A DNA stretch of 52,636 nt from Roseibium sp. MMSF_3544 (GCF_030732845.1 NZ_JASHKA010000034.1:1-52636), one strand, 5' to 3'; numbered from the stretch's first letter, positions 37,679 to 46,651 are shown. Notes: generated by a model from the letters alone, not told the origin. Program-made: numbers and translations.

Positions 37679-37811
37679 GACGGAATTGACAAGGATCATG
37701 GCCGACACCATCCGGCCATGGTCCAACCACGGAAGTTTCAAGAAGACACATTAGTGAAGAGCCCCGGGGTTTGGTCCCCGAAAGGCCAACTGGAAGTCAG
37801 GAGGAAGGGGA

Positions 37812-38540
37812 ATGAGCAAGGTCGCATTGGTCACAGGCGGAACACGCGGCATCGGCGAAGCAATTTCGCGCGGTCTGAAGGATGCCGGTTACACCGTGGC
37901 AGCCACCTATGCCGGCAACACCGAAAAGGCGGAAGCCTTCAAGGCGGAGACCGGTATTCACGTCTACAAGTGGGACGTTTCCAATCCTGAAGCCTGCGCA
38001 GCGGGGATCGCACAGGTTGAGAGCGAACTCGGTCCGGTCGAAGTGCTGGTCAACAACGCCGGCATCACCCGCGATGGCATGTTCCACAAGATGGACTTCG
38101 ACCAGTGGCGGGCGGTCATTTCGACCAACCTCGATTCCATGTTCACCATGACCCATCCGGTCATCAACGGCATGCGTGGCCGCGGCTCCGGCCGGATCAT
38201 CAACATTTCCTCCATCAACGGCCAGAAAGGTCAGATGGGCCAGACCAACTATTCCGCCGCAAAGGCCGGCGTGATCGGTTTCACCAAGGCTCTGGCTCAG
38301 GAAAACGCCTTCAAGGGCATTACCGTCAACTGCGTCTGCCCGGGCTATATCAACACCGACATGGTTGCTGCCATGCCGGAAAAGGTTCTGGAATCAATCG
38401 TTTCCAACATTCCGGTCGGCCGCCTCGGTCACCCGGAAGAAATCGCCCAGACCGTTGTGTACCTCGCCTCTGACGCTGCCGGCTTCATGACCGGTGCCGT
38501 GATGTCCATTAACGGCGGCCAATACTACGCCAACGGCTGA
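37812..38540 (+). CDS. phaB: Acetoacetyl-CoA reductase
   Basis: A 242-aa NADPH-dependent short-chain dehydrogenase making (R)-3-hydroxybutyryl-CoA for PHB synthesis. Motifs: VTGGTRGIGEAI (coenzyme loop), NNAGITRDGMF, and the S...Y-x-x-x-K catalytic set in INISSINGQ and QTNYSAAKAG. A strong AGGAGGAAGGGG site precedes ATG 37812. It follows phaA by 133 bp and is followed by a terminator. Confidence 0.96.
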   Translation: MSKVALVTGGTRGIGEAISRGLKDAGYTVAATYAGNTEKAEAFKAETGIHVYKWDVSNPEACAAGIAQVESELGPVEVLVNNAGITRDGMFHKMDFDQWRAVISTNLDSMFTMTHPVINGMRGRGSGRIINISSINGQKGQMGQTNYSAAKAGVIGFTKALAQENAFKGITVNCVCPGYINTDMVAAMPEKVLESIVSNIPVGRLGHPEEIAQTVVYLASDAAGFMTGAVMSINGGQYYANG

Positions 38541-38572
38541 TCAAGCCGGACAAGGCGGCAGCATGTTCTGAA

Positions 38573-38597
38573 AAGGCGCCCTTTCGGCGCCTTTTTT
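38573..38597 (+). terminator. Rho-independent terminator after phaB
   Basis: AAGGCGCC-CTTTC-GGCGCCTT followed by a T run. Confidence 0.9.
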
Positions 38598-38618
38598 TGG
38601 ACTGGCAAGCGCCACTAC

Positions 38619-38744
38619 CTAAATCACCTTTGACCAGATCGGGCACCCGAATCCGCTGTCTTTCTGCGGGTCCTTCATGATGCCGCTGATCGTGTACTTG
38701 TTGCGCTTCACGATGGTCAGCGGCGCAAAGTCAGGCCGGAGCAC
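38619..38744 (-). CDS. Possible small protein (41 aa) at the end of the ABC transporter operon
   Basis: A short frame starting GTG 38744 inside the last codons of the permease gene (14-bp overlap, GGCGGAGC just upstream). The product is basic in the middle and ends in a cysteine block (TIVKRNKYTISGIMKDPQKD, then GFGCPIWSKVI). It has a natural-looking residue mix, unlike random shadow frames, and occupies space with no other gene. No family recognised; could be chance. Confidence 0.35.
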   Translation of the reverse strand: MLRPDFAPLTIVKRNKYTISGIMKDPQKDSGFGCPIWSKVI

Positions 38745-39498
38745 GCTCCGCCCAGCCGGCAAAAATCTTCTCCAGGCCGACAACAATGTAGTAGAGGACG
38801 ATGCCGAGCAGCGCCAGAGCGATCAGAACGGCGAACATGAGCGGATAGTCCGAGTTGGTTTTTCCGCTGTCGAAAAGGGCCCCCAGCCCTCTGCCGTGCG
38901 GGCTGACGATTTCCATCAGATTGGTACCGATGAATGCCAGCGTTACGGCGACTTTCAGGGCTCCGAAAAACTCCGGCAGCGTCTTGGGCAGCGCGATTTT
39001 CCAGAAGATCGTGGTCTGCGACGCACCGAGGGACCGCAGGATATCCCGGTACTCGGGCTCAAGGGTCGACAATCCGATGGAGACCGAGACCGCGATCGGA
39101 AAAAAGGAGATCAGGAAGGCTATCAGGACCGTGTTGAAGTCATGCGCGCCAACGAACATCAGGGCGACGATCGGAACAACGGTTGCCTTCGGAATCGCAT
39201 TGAAGCCGACAAGCAACGGATAAAGCGCATCGCGCATGGTGCGCGAGAAGCCCATGATCATACCAAAGGCCGTCCCGACGATCACGGCCAGCAACAGCCC
39301 GACAACGGTCCGCCACAAGGTCTGCCAGCCCATCAGAAGGAAAAGCTCCCAGTAGCGGACATAAGCGGGCCAAAGATCGCTGGGGGAGGCCATCTTGTAG
39401 TTGGGCCAGCCATTGGCCCAGACCAGCGCCTCCCACAGGACCAGGAAAACGGCCATTGCAATGAGCGGCACGGTCACATTTCGAAAGCGTCCCGTCAT
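38731..39498 (-). CDS. ABC transporter permease (SsuC/TauC/ThiX type)
   Basis: A 255-aa inner-membrane subunit with about six hydrophobic segments and the BPD permease EAA-like loop LRSLGASQTTIFWKIALPKT. It overlaps the ATPase stop by four bases (ATGA). Together with the next two genes it forms a complete importer. The family handles sulfonates, nitrate, taurine or pyrimidine/thiamine precursors; substrate unassigned. Confidence 0.92.
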   Translation of the reverse strand: MTGRFRNVTVPLIAMAVFLVLWEALVWANGWPNYKMASPSDLWPAYVRYWELFLLMGWQTLWRTVVGLLLAVIVGTAFGMIMGFSRTMRDALYPLLVGFNAIPKATVVPIVALMFVGAHDFNTVLIAFLISFFPIAVSVSIGLSTLEPEYRDILRSLGASQTTIFWKIALPKTLPEFFGALKVAVTLAFIGTNLMEIVSPHGRGLGALFDSGKTNSDYPLMFAVLIALALLGIVLYYIVVGLEKIFAGWAERAPA

Positions 39499-40289
39499 TG
39501 CGCAGCCTCCTGAGGGGCGCGGCCCTGGGCGATTTCGATCTGGTGCCGCAAAATGTTCAGCCGCTCGGCCGCTTCAGCGGTATAGAGCTCTTCCAGGTCA
39601 GCAGGAACCGAGCGGGCGATGTTCATGACATATTGGGTGCGCGCCGGACGTCCGGACAAGACAACAACCTGATCGCCCAGGAAAATGGCCTCACGCAGGT
39701 CGTGCGTGATGAGGACGCCGGTGAACGGTTCCTTTTCCTTGAGGTTATGCATGGTCTGCCAGAGGTCTTCCCGCGTGAACGCATCCAAAGCGCCGAAGGG
39801 CTCGTCCAGGATCAGTACCTCGGGCTGATGCACCAGGGCCCGGCACAGCGAAGCGCGTTGGCGCATGCCCCCGGAAAGCTCGGAGGGACGTTTGTCTTCG
39901 AAATCCTCCAGACCCACCAGGGACAGAAGATGGCGTGCGCGCTCCTTGGCGGCATTCCCCTTCAAGCCGTTGGGAACGATTTCCAGCGGCAGCATGACGT
40001 TTTTCAGGATCGACCGCCACTCCAGAAGCACCGGGTTCTGAAAAGCCATCCCGACAGTGGAGCGCGGGCCGCGAACCCTCTCGCCGTGAAGCCAGACTTC
40101 GCCTTCGTCCGGATGCATAAGTCCGGCAACAAGCCGGGTCAGCGTGGATTTTCCGCAACCGGACGGACCGACAACTGCACAAAATCCGCCTTCTTCGACC
40201 GAGACTTCCAGTCCGTCCAGGACAGGCAGTGGGCCAGCCGCGGTCGCATAGGCATGGCGCACGCCCTTTATGTCTATCAGTGCCGTCAT
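39495..40289 (-). CDS. ABC transporter ATP-binding protein
   Basis: A 264-aa nucleotide-binding subunit. Walker A is VGPSGCGKSTLTRLVAG, the signature LSGGMRQRASLCRAL, Walker B VLILDEPFGALD and the switch His is in VLITHDLREAIFL. It resembles SsuB/TauB. It follows the binding-protein gene by about 40 bp and overlaps the permease gene. Confidence 0.94.
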   Translation of the reverse strand: MTALIDIKGVRHAYATAAGPLPVLDGLEVSVEEGGFCAVVGPSGCGKSTLTRLVAGLMHPDEGEVWLHGERVRGPRSTVGMAFQNPVLLEWRSILKNVMLPLEIVPNGLKGNAAKERARHLLSLVGLEDFEDKRPSELSGGMRQRASLCRALVHQPEVLILDEPFGALDAFTREDLWQTMHNLKEKEPFTGVLITHDLREAIFLGDQVVVLSGRPARTQYVMNIARSVPADLEELYTAEAAERLNILRHQIEIAQGRAPQEAAQ

Positions 40290-40329
40290 GAGATCCTTGT
40301 GGCGGGGGCAGGTGCCCCCGCACTGTTTT

Positions 40330-41340
40330 TTACTTCAGAGGAAATCCGCCTTCGGGCAGATAGGCATCTGTGAAATAGAGGCTTGCATCCGGTTCATTCT
40401 GGAAGTCGTAGACTGTACCGATTTGCTCAATGGCGCTGGCCATACGCTCTGCATCGATGCCGCCCATGCCGTTGGCCGTCGTGTAATCTGTGACGACATT
40501 CGCATCGATCGCCAATTGCAGACGGCGCTGCTCAAGGTCCGCATCGGCAGCCGGATTCCTCTGGACAAGCGAGGGAATGGCAGCCGCAGGATCGGCAATC
40601 GCGTCCTTCCAGCCCATGGCAACGGCTGCGAGGAAGTTTTTGACGACTTCCGGATTTTCGGCGGCATATTCCGTGTTCACGATCACCGCGTTTCCGTAAA
40701 GGTCAAGACCGTGATCGGCCATCAGGATGGTTGAAATGTCCTCTTCCGGCACGCCGAGACGCACCAGGTTCAGATAGGAACTGAACGAAAAGCCCGTGAT
40801 CGAAGAGACGTTTCCTTCAGCCAGCATTGGTTCGCGGGTTGGAAAGCCGACAGGTTCGACGGTGACGTCGTCCATGTTGATGCCGTTCTCTGCCGCAAAG
40901 ATGGGAAACTGAGCCCAGGCGCCATCAGGCGGTGGTGCACCCAGAACCTTGCCCGCCAGATCTCCCGGACCTTCAACACCCAGCGACTTGCGACCGATGA
41001 CGGCAAAGGGCGGCTTGTCATAGACCATCATGGCAGCGATGACGGGAGCGCCCGGATTCTGGTCGATGAATTTGATCAGGCTGTTGATGTCTGCAAAGCC
41101 AACCGGGAAGGCGCCCGTTGCCACCTTCGGAATGGCGTCCAGCGAACCGGAACCCGCGGTGATTTCGACGCTCAAGCCTTTTTCATCAAAATGGCCGTTA
41201 TCGATCGCGGCAAAGTAGGGGGCTGACGGACCTTCAAATTTCCAGTCCAGAGCGAAGGGAACAGCGGTCTTTTCACTCGCAACTGCGGCCGTTGCCCCGA
41301 ATGCCAAAAGGGCGGCTGCAGCGATATTTCTGTAGAACAT
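40330..41340 (-). CDS. NMT1/THI5-like ABC substrate-binding protein
   Basis: A 336-aa periplasmic protein with signal peptide (NIAAAALLAFGATAAVASEK). The N-terminal FALDWKFEGPSAPYFAAIDN and GHFDEKGLSVEI are typical of the NMT1/SsuA/TauA/ThiY type-2 binding fold. First gene of the importer. The start ATG 41340 (MFYRN) is chosen because GGGAG lies six bases upstream; an extension to 41397 has no ribosome site. The ligand could be a pyrimidine, sulfonate or similar; no TPP or other riboswitch was found upstream. Confidence 0.9.
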   Translation of the reverse strand: MFYRNIAAAALLAFGATAAVASEKTAVPFALDWKFEGPSAPYFAAIDNGHFDEKGLSVEITAGSGSLDAIPKVATGAFPVGFADINSLIKFIDQNPGAPVIAAMMVYDKPPFAVIGRKSLGVEGPGDLAGKVLGAPPPDGAWAQFPIFAAENGINMDDVTVEPVGFPTREPMLAEGNVSSITGFSFSSYLNLVRLGVPEEDISTILMADHGLDLYGNAVIVNTEYAAENPEVVKNFLAAVAMGWKDAIADPAAAIPSLVQRNPAADADLEQRRLQLAIDANVVTDYTTANGMGGIDAERMASAIEQIGTVYDFQNEPDASLYFTDAYLPEGGFPLK

Positions 41341-41623
41341 GAACATCTCCCGTGAAGCATCGGCACGCGCGCAAGGTCGCGCCATTCTGTTTCGCACAGG
41401 CCTGTCACGTTAGAGAGCGAATACCTGTTTTGCAAATCTTTTTGGCACGTTTATTTTTTGAGCAGATACTTGAAAAACAAGAGAATGATCCGCTTGCAAG
41501 AGGTCTGCGCGCAGATGTTTTAGAGACGCTTTCACGCAACCCGCGAACCGCTTCAGCGGCATTCTGTCCGCCGACGATTTGGCAAGCGCCAAAGCCAGCC
41601 CGCTAGCACTCGGAATGGCGCAT

Positions 41624-42346
41624 TCAATTCGCGGGTTGCCAATGCCCGGGAAAGGACAAAAAGCTCCTGTCTGACGATCCAGGCGGATTGCGCAGGGGAC
41701 GCACCTTGGTCACTTTGAGATCAAACACTGCAATCATTTCGATTTGGCCGTCCAGAAGCATGATTTCCTGCCTGGTCGGTTGAATTGAGAGTGTCCCGAT
41801 CAGTTTGACCGGTTCATAGATCGAATCCGCCTGCCAGTCGGTTGCGAGTGTGTAACGGATCATCTGGTTCGGGTCCGGCGCCGGCATGTGGCTGCACATG
41901 CCCCTTTCGGGAACAAGATAGCCGCTTGCCGATATTCCGCTATCGCCATCAAGCACGGGGATGACATATCCCGGGATCACGATCTCCTTGCCGTCCAGCT
42001 CCCGATTGCCCGCCATTGCCGCTTCTGCGCGCAGTCTGCCGACTTCCTGCCGCCGGGACAAAAGCCCATCTGTGTCTACGCCCGAGACGGCGAGCTTTGC
42101 CTCTTCCCGGTTCAGCCTTTCTTCAATCGCTGTTCTCGCCTCTTTGGCCAGGCCGGTTTCTGAAAGCCGTTGGCGCAGCCGGATCACGGTTCCCAGGGAC
42201 CGCAGCTCCGTCAGGTTCAGCGCCGCGAACGGATCGTCGAAATCTGCCACTTCCGGGTCGATGAGATCCGGCCAATCCACCTTCTTTGCCGCCCAGACCG
42301 GCTGCAACATGCCAATCAGTAGGAAAAGGCAGAGGAAGGCGCGCAT
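41624..42346 (-). CDS. DUF3299 domain protein, exported
   Basis: A 240-aa protein with an N-terminal signal (FLCLFLLIGMLQPVWAAK). The C-terminal half has the DUF3299 core: GYVIPVLDGDSGISASGYLV followed by CSHMPAPDPNQMIRY and LIGTLSIQPTRQEI. The Cys-His and proline pattern suggests a metal-linked periplasmic protein; members often neighbour ABC exporters for antimicrobial or cell-envelope transport. Alone on the minus strand. The 283 bp downstream to the ABC operon (41341-41623) hold no gene. Confidence 0.8.
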   Translation of the reverse strand: MRAFLCLFLLIGMLQPVWAAKKVDWPDLIDPEVADFDDPFAALNLTELRSLGTVIRLRQRLSETGLAKEARTAIEERLNREEAKLAVSGVDTDGLLSRRQEVGRLRAEAAMAGNRELDGKEIVIPGYVIPVLDGDSGISASGYLVPERGMCSHMPAPDPNQMIRYTLATDWQADSIYEPVKLIGTLSIQPTRQEIMLLDGQIEMIAVFDLKVTKVRPLRNPPGSSDRSFLSFPGHWQPAN

Positions 42347-42440
42347 TTCGAAGGATCCGATTATTCTTCTGGATTCGATTGCCTATCTGATACCAGATTG
42401 AAGCGATTCTCGCACTTCACATCGACGCAAAGGTAGATCC

Positions 42441-43259
42441 ATGACGTTTCTCGCGGATGCATTCAGACAAGTCGATACGTCTTCCGACTTGGCCAAACTG
42501 GAGATCTGCCTGTCGTTGATGGAGCGATTGCCGGACTTTTTGGCATACAAGAATATGTCTTATGACCTTCTCGCGCTTGATCCGGACGGCAAGGTTGCTG
42601 ATGTCGCCTGCGGGCTCGGCTTCGATCTGCCACGGCTGAAGCAATTGGTCCCGACGGGTGAAGTAACGGGTTTCGATCTGAGCGAAAATTTCGTGAAGGC
42701 TGCGCAAAGCAATGTTGTGGATGTGCTGGGAACCGAGGACCCATCCGTCACCGTCCGGCAAGGCGACATCCACGCGCTTGGGTGCGAGCCGGATCTTTTC
42801 GACGCGGCAAGGATCGACCGCTCCCTTCAACACATTCCCGATCCGGCTGCGGCAATTGCCGGAATGGCAAGGATCGTCAGGCCCCGCGGCATTGTCTGCG
42901 CCGCAGAACCGGACTGGAGCAGTTTTGTCATCGGGTCCGACATGCCGGCAGCGTCAAGACAGGTCGAAGCGGCTTTCCGACGCGGCTTCCGCAATCCGCT
43001 GATTGGCCAGCAGCTCCCGGCTATGTTCGGGACGCAGCTTTCGGTGACACATCATAGCGCACATCCGATCCTGCTGCGCTCGCTCTCCGACGCAGAAATC
43101 ATTTTCGACATCACGCATACCGCGGAACGCTGTGTCGAAAGTGGCGACATGAGCGCCACCGAAAGCCGTTCGTTCCTCGACAATCTGAGAAAAGCTGAGG
43201 AAACGGGAACGTTCTTCGCACTGCTGATCATCCATGTCGTTTCCGGCAGAAAGCACTGA
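42441..43259 (+). CDS. SAM-dependent methyltransferase
   Basis: A 272-aa class I methyltransferase. Motif I VADVACGLGFDLPRLKQLV (about residues 52-70) with an acidic post-I loop (GFDLSENFVKAAQ), then DAARIDRSLQHIPDPAAAI and a late GTFFALLIIHVVSG. Resembles ubiquinone/menaquinone or polyketide methyltransferases; substrate unknown. ATG 42441. Transcribed alone or with yciB 99 bp downstream. Confidence 0.85.
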   Translation: MTFLADAFRQVDTSSDLAKLEICLSLMERLPDFLAYKNMSYDLLALDPDGKVADVACGLGFDLPRLKQLVPTGEVTGFDLSENFVKAAQSNVVDVLGTEDPSVTVRQGDIHALGCEPDLFDAARIDRSLQHIPDPAAAIAGMARIVRPRGIVCAAEPDWSSFVIGSDMPAASRQVEAAFRRGFRNPLIGQQLPAMFGTQLSVTHHSAHPILLRSLSDAEIIFDITHTAERCVESGDMSATESRSFLDNLRKAEETGTFFALLIIHVVSGRKH

Positions 43260-43358
43260 TTTGCCGGAAAGTTGAGGTTTGAACCGGCTTTGAACCTTGA
43301 CCAGCCCACCCCCTTGCCCCTATCTCCCGGAAAAGCCTCTTAAGGAGCCCCCGAAGAT

Positions 43359-44000
43359 ATGGAACTAGAACACGCCCCGAACGATCCGACCCGCAAGGAG
43401 CTGTCGCCGCTGTTGAAGCTGGCGCTTGAGCTCGGTCCGCTCGCCGTGTTTTTCCTGTTCAATTCGCGCGGCGAACAGATAGCCGCGGCCTTTCCCGTGC
43501 TGCAGGTCATCGGTGAACCGATCTTCCTGGCAACGGCGGCCTTCATGGTTGCCATCACGATCTCGCTCACCGTTTCCCTTTGGCTGACCCGTCGGCTTCC
43601 GATCATGCCGCTGGTTTCCGGCGTCGTCGTGCTCGTCTTCGGCGCGCTGACACTCTGGCTGCATGATGAGCTCTTCATCAAGCTGAAGCCGACGATCGTC
43701 AACTGCCTGTTCGGCTCGGTGCTGCTCATCGGGCTTCTGTTCGGCAAGGCCCTGCTTGGCTATGTCTTCGACAGCGCCTTCAAGCTGACCGATGAGGGCT
43801 GGCGCAAGCTGACGTTCCGCTGGGGCGTCTTCTTCTTCGTCCTCGCCGCCATCAACGAAATCGTCTGGCGCAGTTTCTCGACCGATTTCTGGGTCAGTTT
43901 CAAAGTGTTCGGCATCATGCCGATCACCCTGGTGTTCACGCTGACCCAGCTTCCATTGATCCAGAAACACGCGATCACCGACGACGCTAAAGACGCCTGA
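43359..44000 (+). CDS. yciB: Inner-membrane septation protein A (YciB/IspZ)
   Basis: A 213-aa polytopic protein with five to six membrane segments; the family sequence LLKLALELGPLAVFFLFNSRG near the N-terminus and WRKLTFRWGVFFFVLAAINE near the C-terminus identify it. In E. coli it links to cell-envelope synthesis and division. ATG 43359. A repeat element begins 30 bp after the stop. Confidence 0.93.
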   Translation: MELEHAPNDPTRKELSPLLKLALELGPLAVFFLFNSRGEQIAAAFPVLQVIGEPIFLATAAFMVAITISLTVSLWLTRRLPIMPLVSGVVVLVFGALTLWLHDELFIKLKPTIVNCLFGSVLLIGLLFGKALLGYVFDSAFKLTDEGWRKLTFRWGVFFFVLAAINEIVWRSFSTDFWVSFKVFGIMPITLVFTLTQLPLIQKHAITDDAKDA

Positions 44001-44029
44001 GCGCGGCCGCGGCACATAAATCCCGCCTC

Positions 44030-44061
44030 AGGGTACGGCTTCATTTATGGGTCCGTACCCT
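44030..44061 (+). repeat. Mini copy of the inverted-repeat element
   Basis: Left end AGGGTACGG fused directly to the whole right end CTTCATTTATGGGTCCGTACCCT (23 bases). It looks like an internal deletion derivative of the 266-bp element, joined end to end with full copy 4. Confidence 0.85.
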
Positions 44062-44327
44062 AGGATACGGCCTCATAAATGAAGTCAATTTGGTTTGGAT
44101 CGTTTTGACCAGCGGCAAGGAGCGAAAGCGCAGGAAATGTGGTTCATTTTCAAGCCTTTCGCGACGTAGCAGATGGTCAAAACGGCCAAATCCGAAGGAC
44201 GGCAAAATGGCTTCACCTCGCAGCGTCAACGCACTTGACCGGGCATAAAGCCCGCTCTTCACTCGCTTCCTTGCGTGATTTCGCCATTTATGCCGCCAAA
44301 TCGGCTTCATTTATGGGTCCGTACCCT
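44062..44327 (+). repeat. 266-bp inverted-repeat element, copy 4 (full)
   Basis: Same length and orientation as the other copies; the left terminus differs at three bases (AGGATACGGCCTCAT), the right is canonical. Its final C-T plus A forms the TAG stop of the His-rich gene on the minus strand. Confidence 0.92.
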
Positions 44328-44646
44328 AGTATAGCTCCCACGGGCAGACCATCTGCGTGTGCGTTGAATTGATCCAGCATCCCCTTGGCAGTGGGCCGCG
44401 CGGAAGAGGGTAGAAATAGTATCTTGGCCGATGTGCCGCCGCTTCGGCCGCGCTCGCGATTGCCAATCCCGCGATCACGCCAGCCGCATAAGCTGCGACA
44501 GGATGATGGTGGTGATGATGAGGCGGAGGATAGGGCGGATACGGATGATGATGGTGGTGGTGGTGGTGATGGTGGTCATGCGCGCTCGCTGACAGCGGCA
44601 TCAGGCTGGCCAGCAATACGGCCGCAAACGTCAAAAATGTCTTCAT
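44326..44646 (-). CDS. Histidine-rich secreted protein
   Basis: A 106-aa protein with a clear signal peptide (KTFLTFAAVLLASLMPLSAS-A). The mature part starts with a run of ten histidines after HD, a proline/tyrosine spacer and six more histidines. An Ala/Gly hydrophobic helix (VAAYAAGVIAGLAIASAAEA) follows, then a C-terminal CWINSTHTQMVCPWELY with two cysteines. Such His tracts bind Ni, Zn or Cu in the periplasm. The stop TAG is formed at the end of repeat copy 4. No partner gene suggests a system. Function inferred from composition only. Confidence 0.75.
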   Translation of the reverse strand: MKTFLTFAAVLLASLMPLSASAHDHHHHHHHHHHPYPPYPPPHHHHHHPVAAYAAGVIAGLAIASAAEAAAHRPRYYFYPLPRGPLPRGCWINSTHTQMVCPWELY

Positions 44647-44745
44647 GTCCCCCCCGGATCTATCAAATGGCTCGCCCGGAAGTAGACCACGGTTGCAGGA
44701 CTTTTTCCCGGCGTAAATTTTGAAAAATTCGTGACAGGTGACGGC

Positions 44746-45168
44746 TCAGTGGCCGTCGCCATGCCCAAAGGAAACATCCCGCCGGGCTCCGGTGATCGAA
44801 ATCGAAAAACCGGCGATCACATCGATCAGCGAAATCGCCATCAGGATGAAGAACAGCGACGTTGCCGCCTGCTGCAGAACCAGAAATTCCACCAGGTAGA
44901 CAACGAAAACCACCACGGAAAACATGTGGTCCAGGAGCGCCGTTGTACCGATCCGTGTCGCCTTCAGGATCTCGATAAAGAGAAAGAACAGGCCAAGCGT
45001 GATCAGAACGTCGCTGGCGAGCAACTCAAACGTCGCGCCTGACACCATGGCAATGGAAATGACGGGCTGGGACCAGAAGAGCGGATTGTCGCTCCCTGCC
45101 GTGAAAGCAAAACCGTTGTAAATCAGCAGCGAGAAAAGTGTGAATGGAATTGCAGAAAATAGGCGCAT
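44746..45168 (-). CDS. Small four-helix membrane protein
   Basis: A 140-aa protein with four hydrophobic segments (LFSAIPFTLFSLLIYNGFAF, LLASDVLITLGLFFLFIEIL, VVVFVVYLVEFLVLQQ, LFFILMAISLIDVIAGFSIS) and a short His-containing tail. No family name recalled; comparable small membrane proteins are common in Rhizobiales. Start 45168 (MRLFSAIPF), GGGAG seven bases upstream. Alone, downstream of the rpmF terminator. Confidence 0.65.
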   Translation of the reverse strand: MRLFSAIPFTLFSLLIYNGFAFTAGSDNPLFWSQPVISIAMVSGATFELLASDVLITLGLFFLFIEILKATRIGTTALLDHMFSVVVFVVYLVEFLVLQQAATSLFFILMAISLIDVIAGFSISITGARRDVSFGHGDGH

Positions 45169-45245
45169 GATGCGGCTCCCGAGGAAGAGGGACCCGGTCC
45201 GGGTCAACGCGGCGACCTGACACGATCAAAGACACGATTTCAAGG

Positions 45246-45285
45246 CAAAAGAAAAAGGCCGGCCTGTCGAGACAAGGCCAGCCTT
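45246..45285 (-). terminator. Rho-independent terminator of rpmF (minus strand)
   Basis: Read on the minus strand: AAGGCTGGCC, loop, GGCCGGCCTT (one mismatch) and a T run. Confidence 0.75.
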
Positions 45286-45326
45286 ATTCTTGGATTGCCG
45301 TGCGGCGATCTACCCTTGCGACAAGC

Positions 45327-45512
45327 TTATGCGTCGTCTTTCGGGGTCATGATCTGACGGCCCCGGTACATGCCGGTCTTCAGGTCAACGTGATGCGGGC
45401 GACGCAGTTCGCCAGAATCCTTGTCCTCGACGTAAGTCGGCTGCTTCAGGGCGTCCGTGGAACGGCGAAAACCGCGCTTCATGCGCGAGGTTTTTCTCTT
45501 TGGAACGGCCAT
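45327..45512 (-). CDS. rpmF: 50S ribosomal protein L32
   Basis: A 61-aa protein MAVPKRKTSRMKRGFRRSTD with the end RGRQIMTPKDDA; the alphaproteobacterial type without the zinc-cysteine pairs. Start 45512 is the family start. Same strand as mtgA, a conserved neighbour, but with its own promoter. Confidence 0.97.
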   Translation of the reverse strand: MAVPKRKTSRMKRGFRRSTDALKQPTYVEDKDSGELRRPHHVDLKTGMYRGRQIMTPKDDA

Positions 45513-45599
45513 TTTGTTTTTCTCCGTGGTCCATAACCGCGCGGCCCGGACCGGGTCAGCCCGGGGCGTGGCGGCACGCAGCGTGTTGGAATGCGCGGC

Positions 45600-45628
45600 G
45601 TTATACAGGCAACGCAAGCGTTTTGCCA
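45600..45628 (-). promoter_or_regulatory. Sigma-70-type promoter for rpmF
   Basis: Minus strand: TGGCAA, 17 bases, TATAAC, about 90 bp upstream of rpmF. Confidence 0.4.
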
Positions 45629-45693
45629 CCCCATAGACGAAAAATTCTTGGCCTTATCGGGACATGGAAGACGCAATGACGTTGATCGGCGGT

Positions 45694-46407
45694 TCAATTG
45701 GCCAAAACACACCCGAAAATCGGACCCGCGGACCGTACCCGGGCGAGGTTCGTGGCCGCAAGACGTCTGTGTCCCGCCGACGGATTGGCCGAGTTCCGGC
45801 CCAGCGGGTTCGGCAGGGCGGTTGCCAGGCGGGCGGCCTCCGTCCGCGTCAGATCCTTCGCCGGTTTTCCGAACCAGGCCTGCGCAGCCGCTTCCGCGCC
45901 GAAGATGCCTTCGCCCCATTCGGCAATATTGAGATAGATCTCCAGGATCCGCTTCTTGGACAGGATTGCATCCAGCATCAGGGCCAGCGGCAGTTCCAGA
46001 GCCTTGCGGATGTAGGATCGCTCTCCCCAAAGGAACAGGTTTTTCGCCGTCTGCATGGTTATTGTGCTGGCGCCGCGTGGCCGTTCTCCCTCGCTGAGCG
46101 CTTCGACCTGATCCTGCAAAGCGTCCCACTCGACGCCGTCGTTGGTGCAAAACCCGCTGTCCTCCGAGGTGATTACCGACCTGACAAGGTTTGGCGAAAT
46201 CTCCTCAAGCGGCACCCATTGCCGGTCAACCCAAAGAAACTGGGCGTACCGTGCGATCATAAGCGTGCTGACCGGAGGGACGACGGAATAGATAATGGTG
46301 AGAACCGGCGGCAGCAGTACAAGCACCAGAACGATGCGGATCAGCCACTTGCGCAACACGCGCAACGGACCCGTGGCCGGTTTGGTCTTGCTCTTTTTTT
46401 TCGCCAT
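45694..46407 (-). CDS. mtgA: Monofunctional biosynthetic peptidoglycan transglycosylase
   Basis: A 237-aa GT51 enzyme that polymerises lipid II into glycan strands at the inner membrane. Short basic N-terminus, one transmembrane helix (LIRIVLVLVLLPPVLTIIYS), then GT51 motifs SEDSGFCTNDGVEWDA, RPRGASTITMQTAKNLFLW, KRILEIYLNIAEWGEGIFGA and KDLTRTEAARLATALPNP. ATG 46407. Divergent from ispA; the 244 bp between show no gene. Confidence 0.95.
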   Translation of the reverse strand: MAKKKSKTKPATGPLRVLRKWLIRIVLVLVLLPPVLTIIYSVVPPVSTLMIARYAQFLWVDRQWVPLEEISPNLVRSVITSEDSGFCTNDGVEWDALQDQVEALSEGERPRGASTITMQTAKNLFLWGERSYIRKALELPLALMLDAILSKKRILEIYLNIAEWGEGIFGAEAAAQAWFGKPAKDLTRTEAARLATALPNPLGRNSANPSAGHRRLAATNLARVRSAGPIFGCVLAN

Positions 46408-46651
46408 TCACCCAGTTTCGCAAAGCATGATCCGGGAGCTCTTTAAGAGCGTGTTCCGAAACAGGCGTTACTTCAAATTGACCGCAGCGTACAATTGGAA
46501 GTTTCGCAAGCCTTAGCAAATAACCGTCTTGCCGCGCGCCGTCCATAGCCAGAATTTGGGTGCGGGCCAAACGGCTCCGGCAGTCAAGTGGCTTGACGCG
46601 GGAGAAATTTCAGGACAGGGAAGCGCCGGAAAGACCTTGGCGGATGCGTAT

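Noticed and set aside
36446..37741. Long minus-strand frame opposite phaA
   Set aside because: Shadow of the thiolase gene; no motif or ribosome site.
41341..41623. TPP riboswitch or small gene before the NMT1-type binding protein
   Set aside because: No TPP core motif; short frames on either strand lack ribosome sites.
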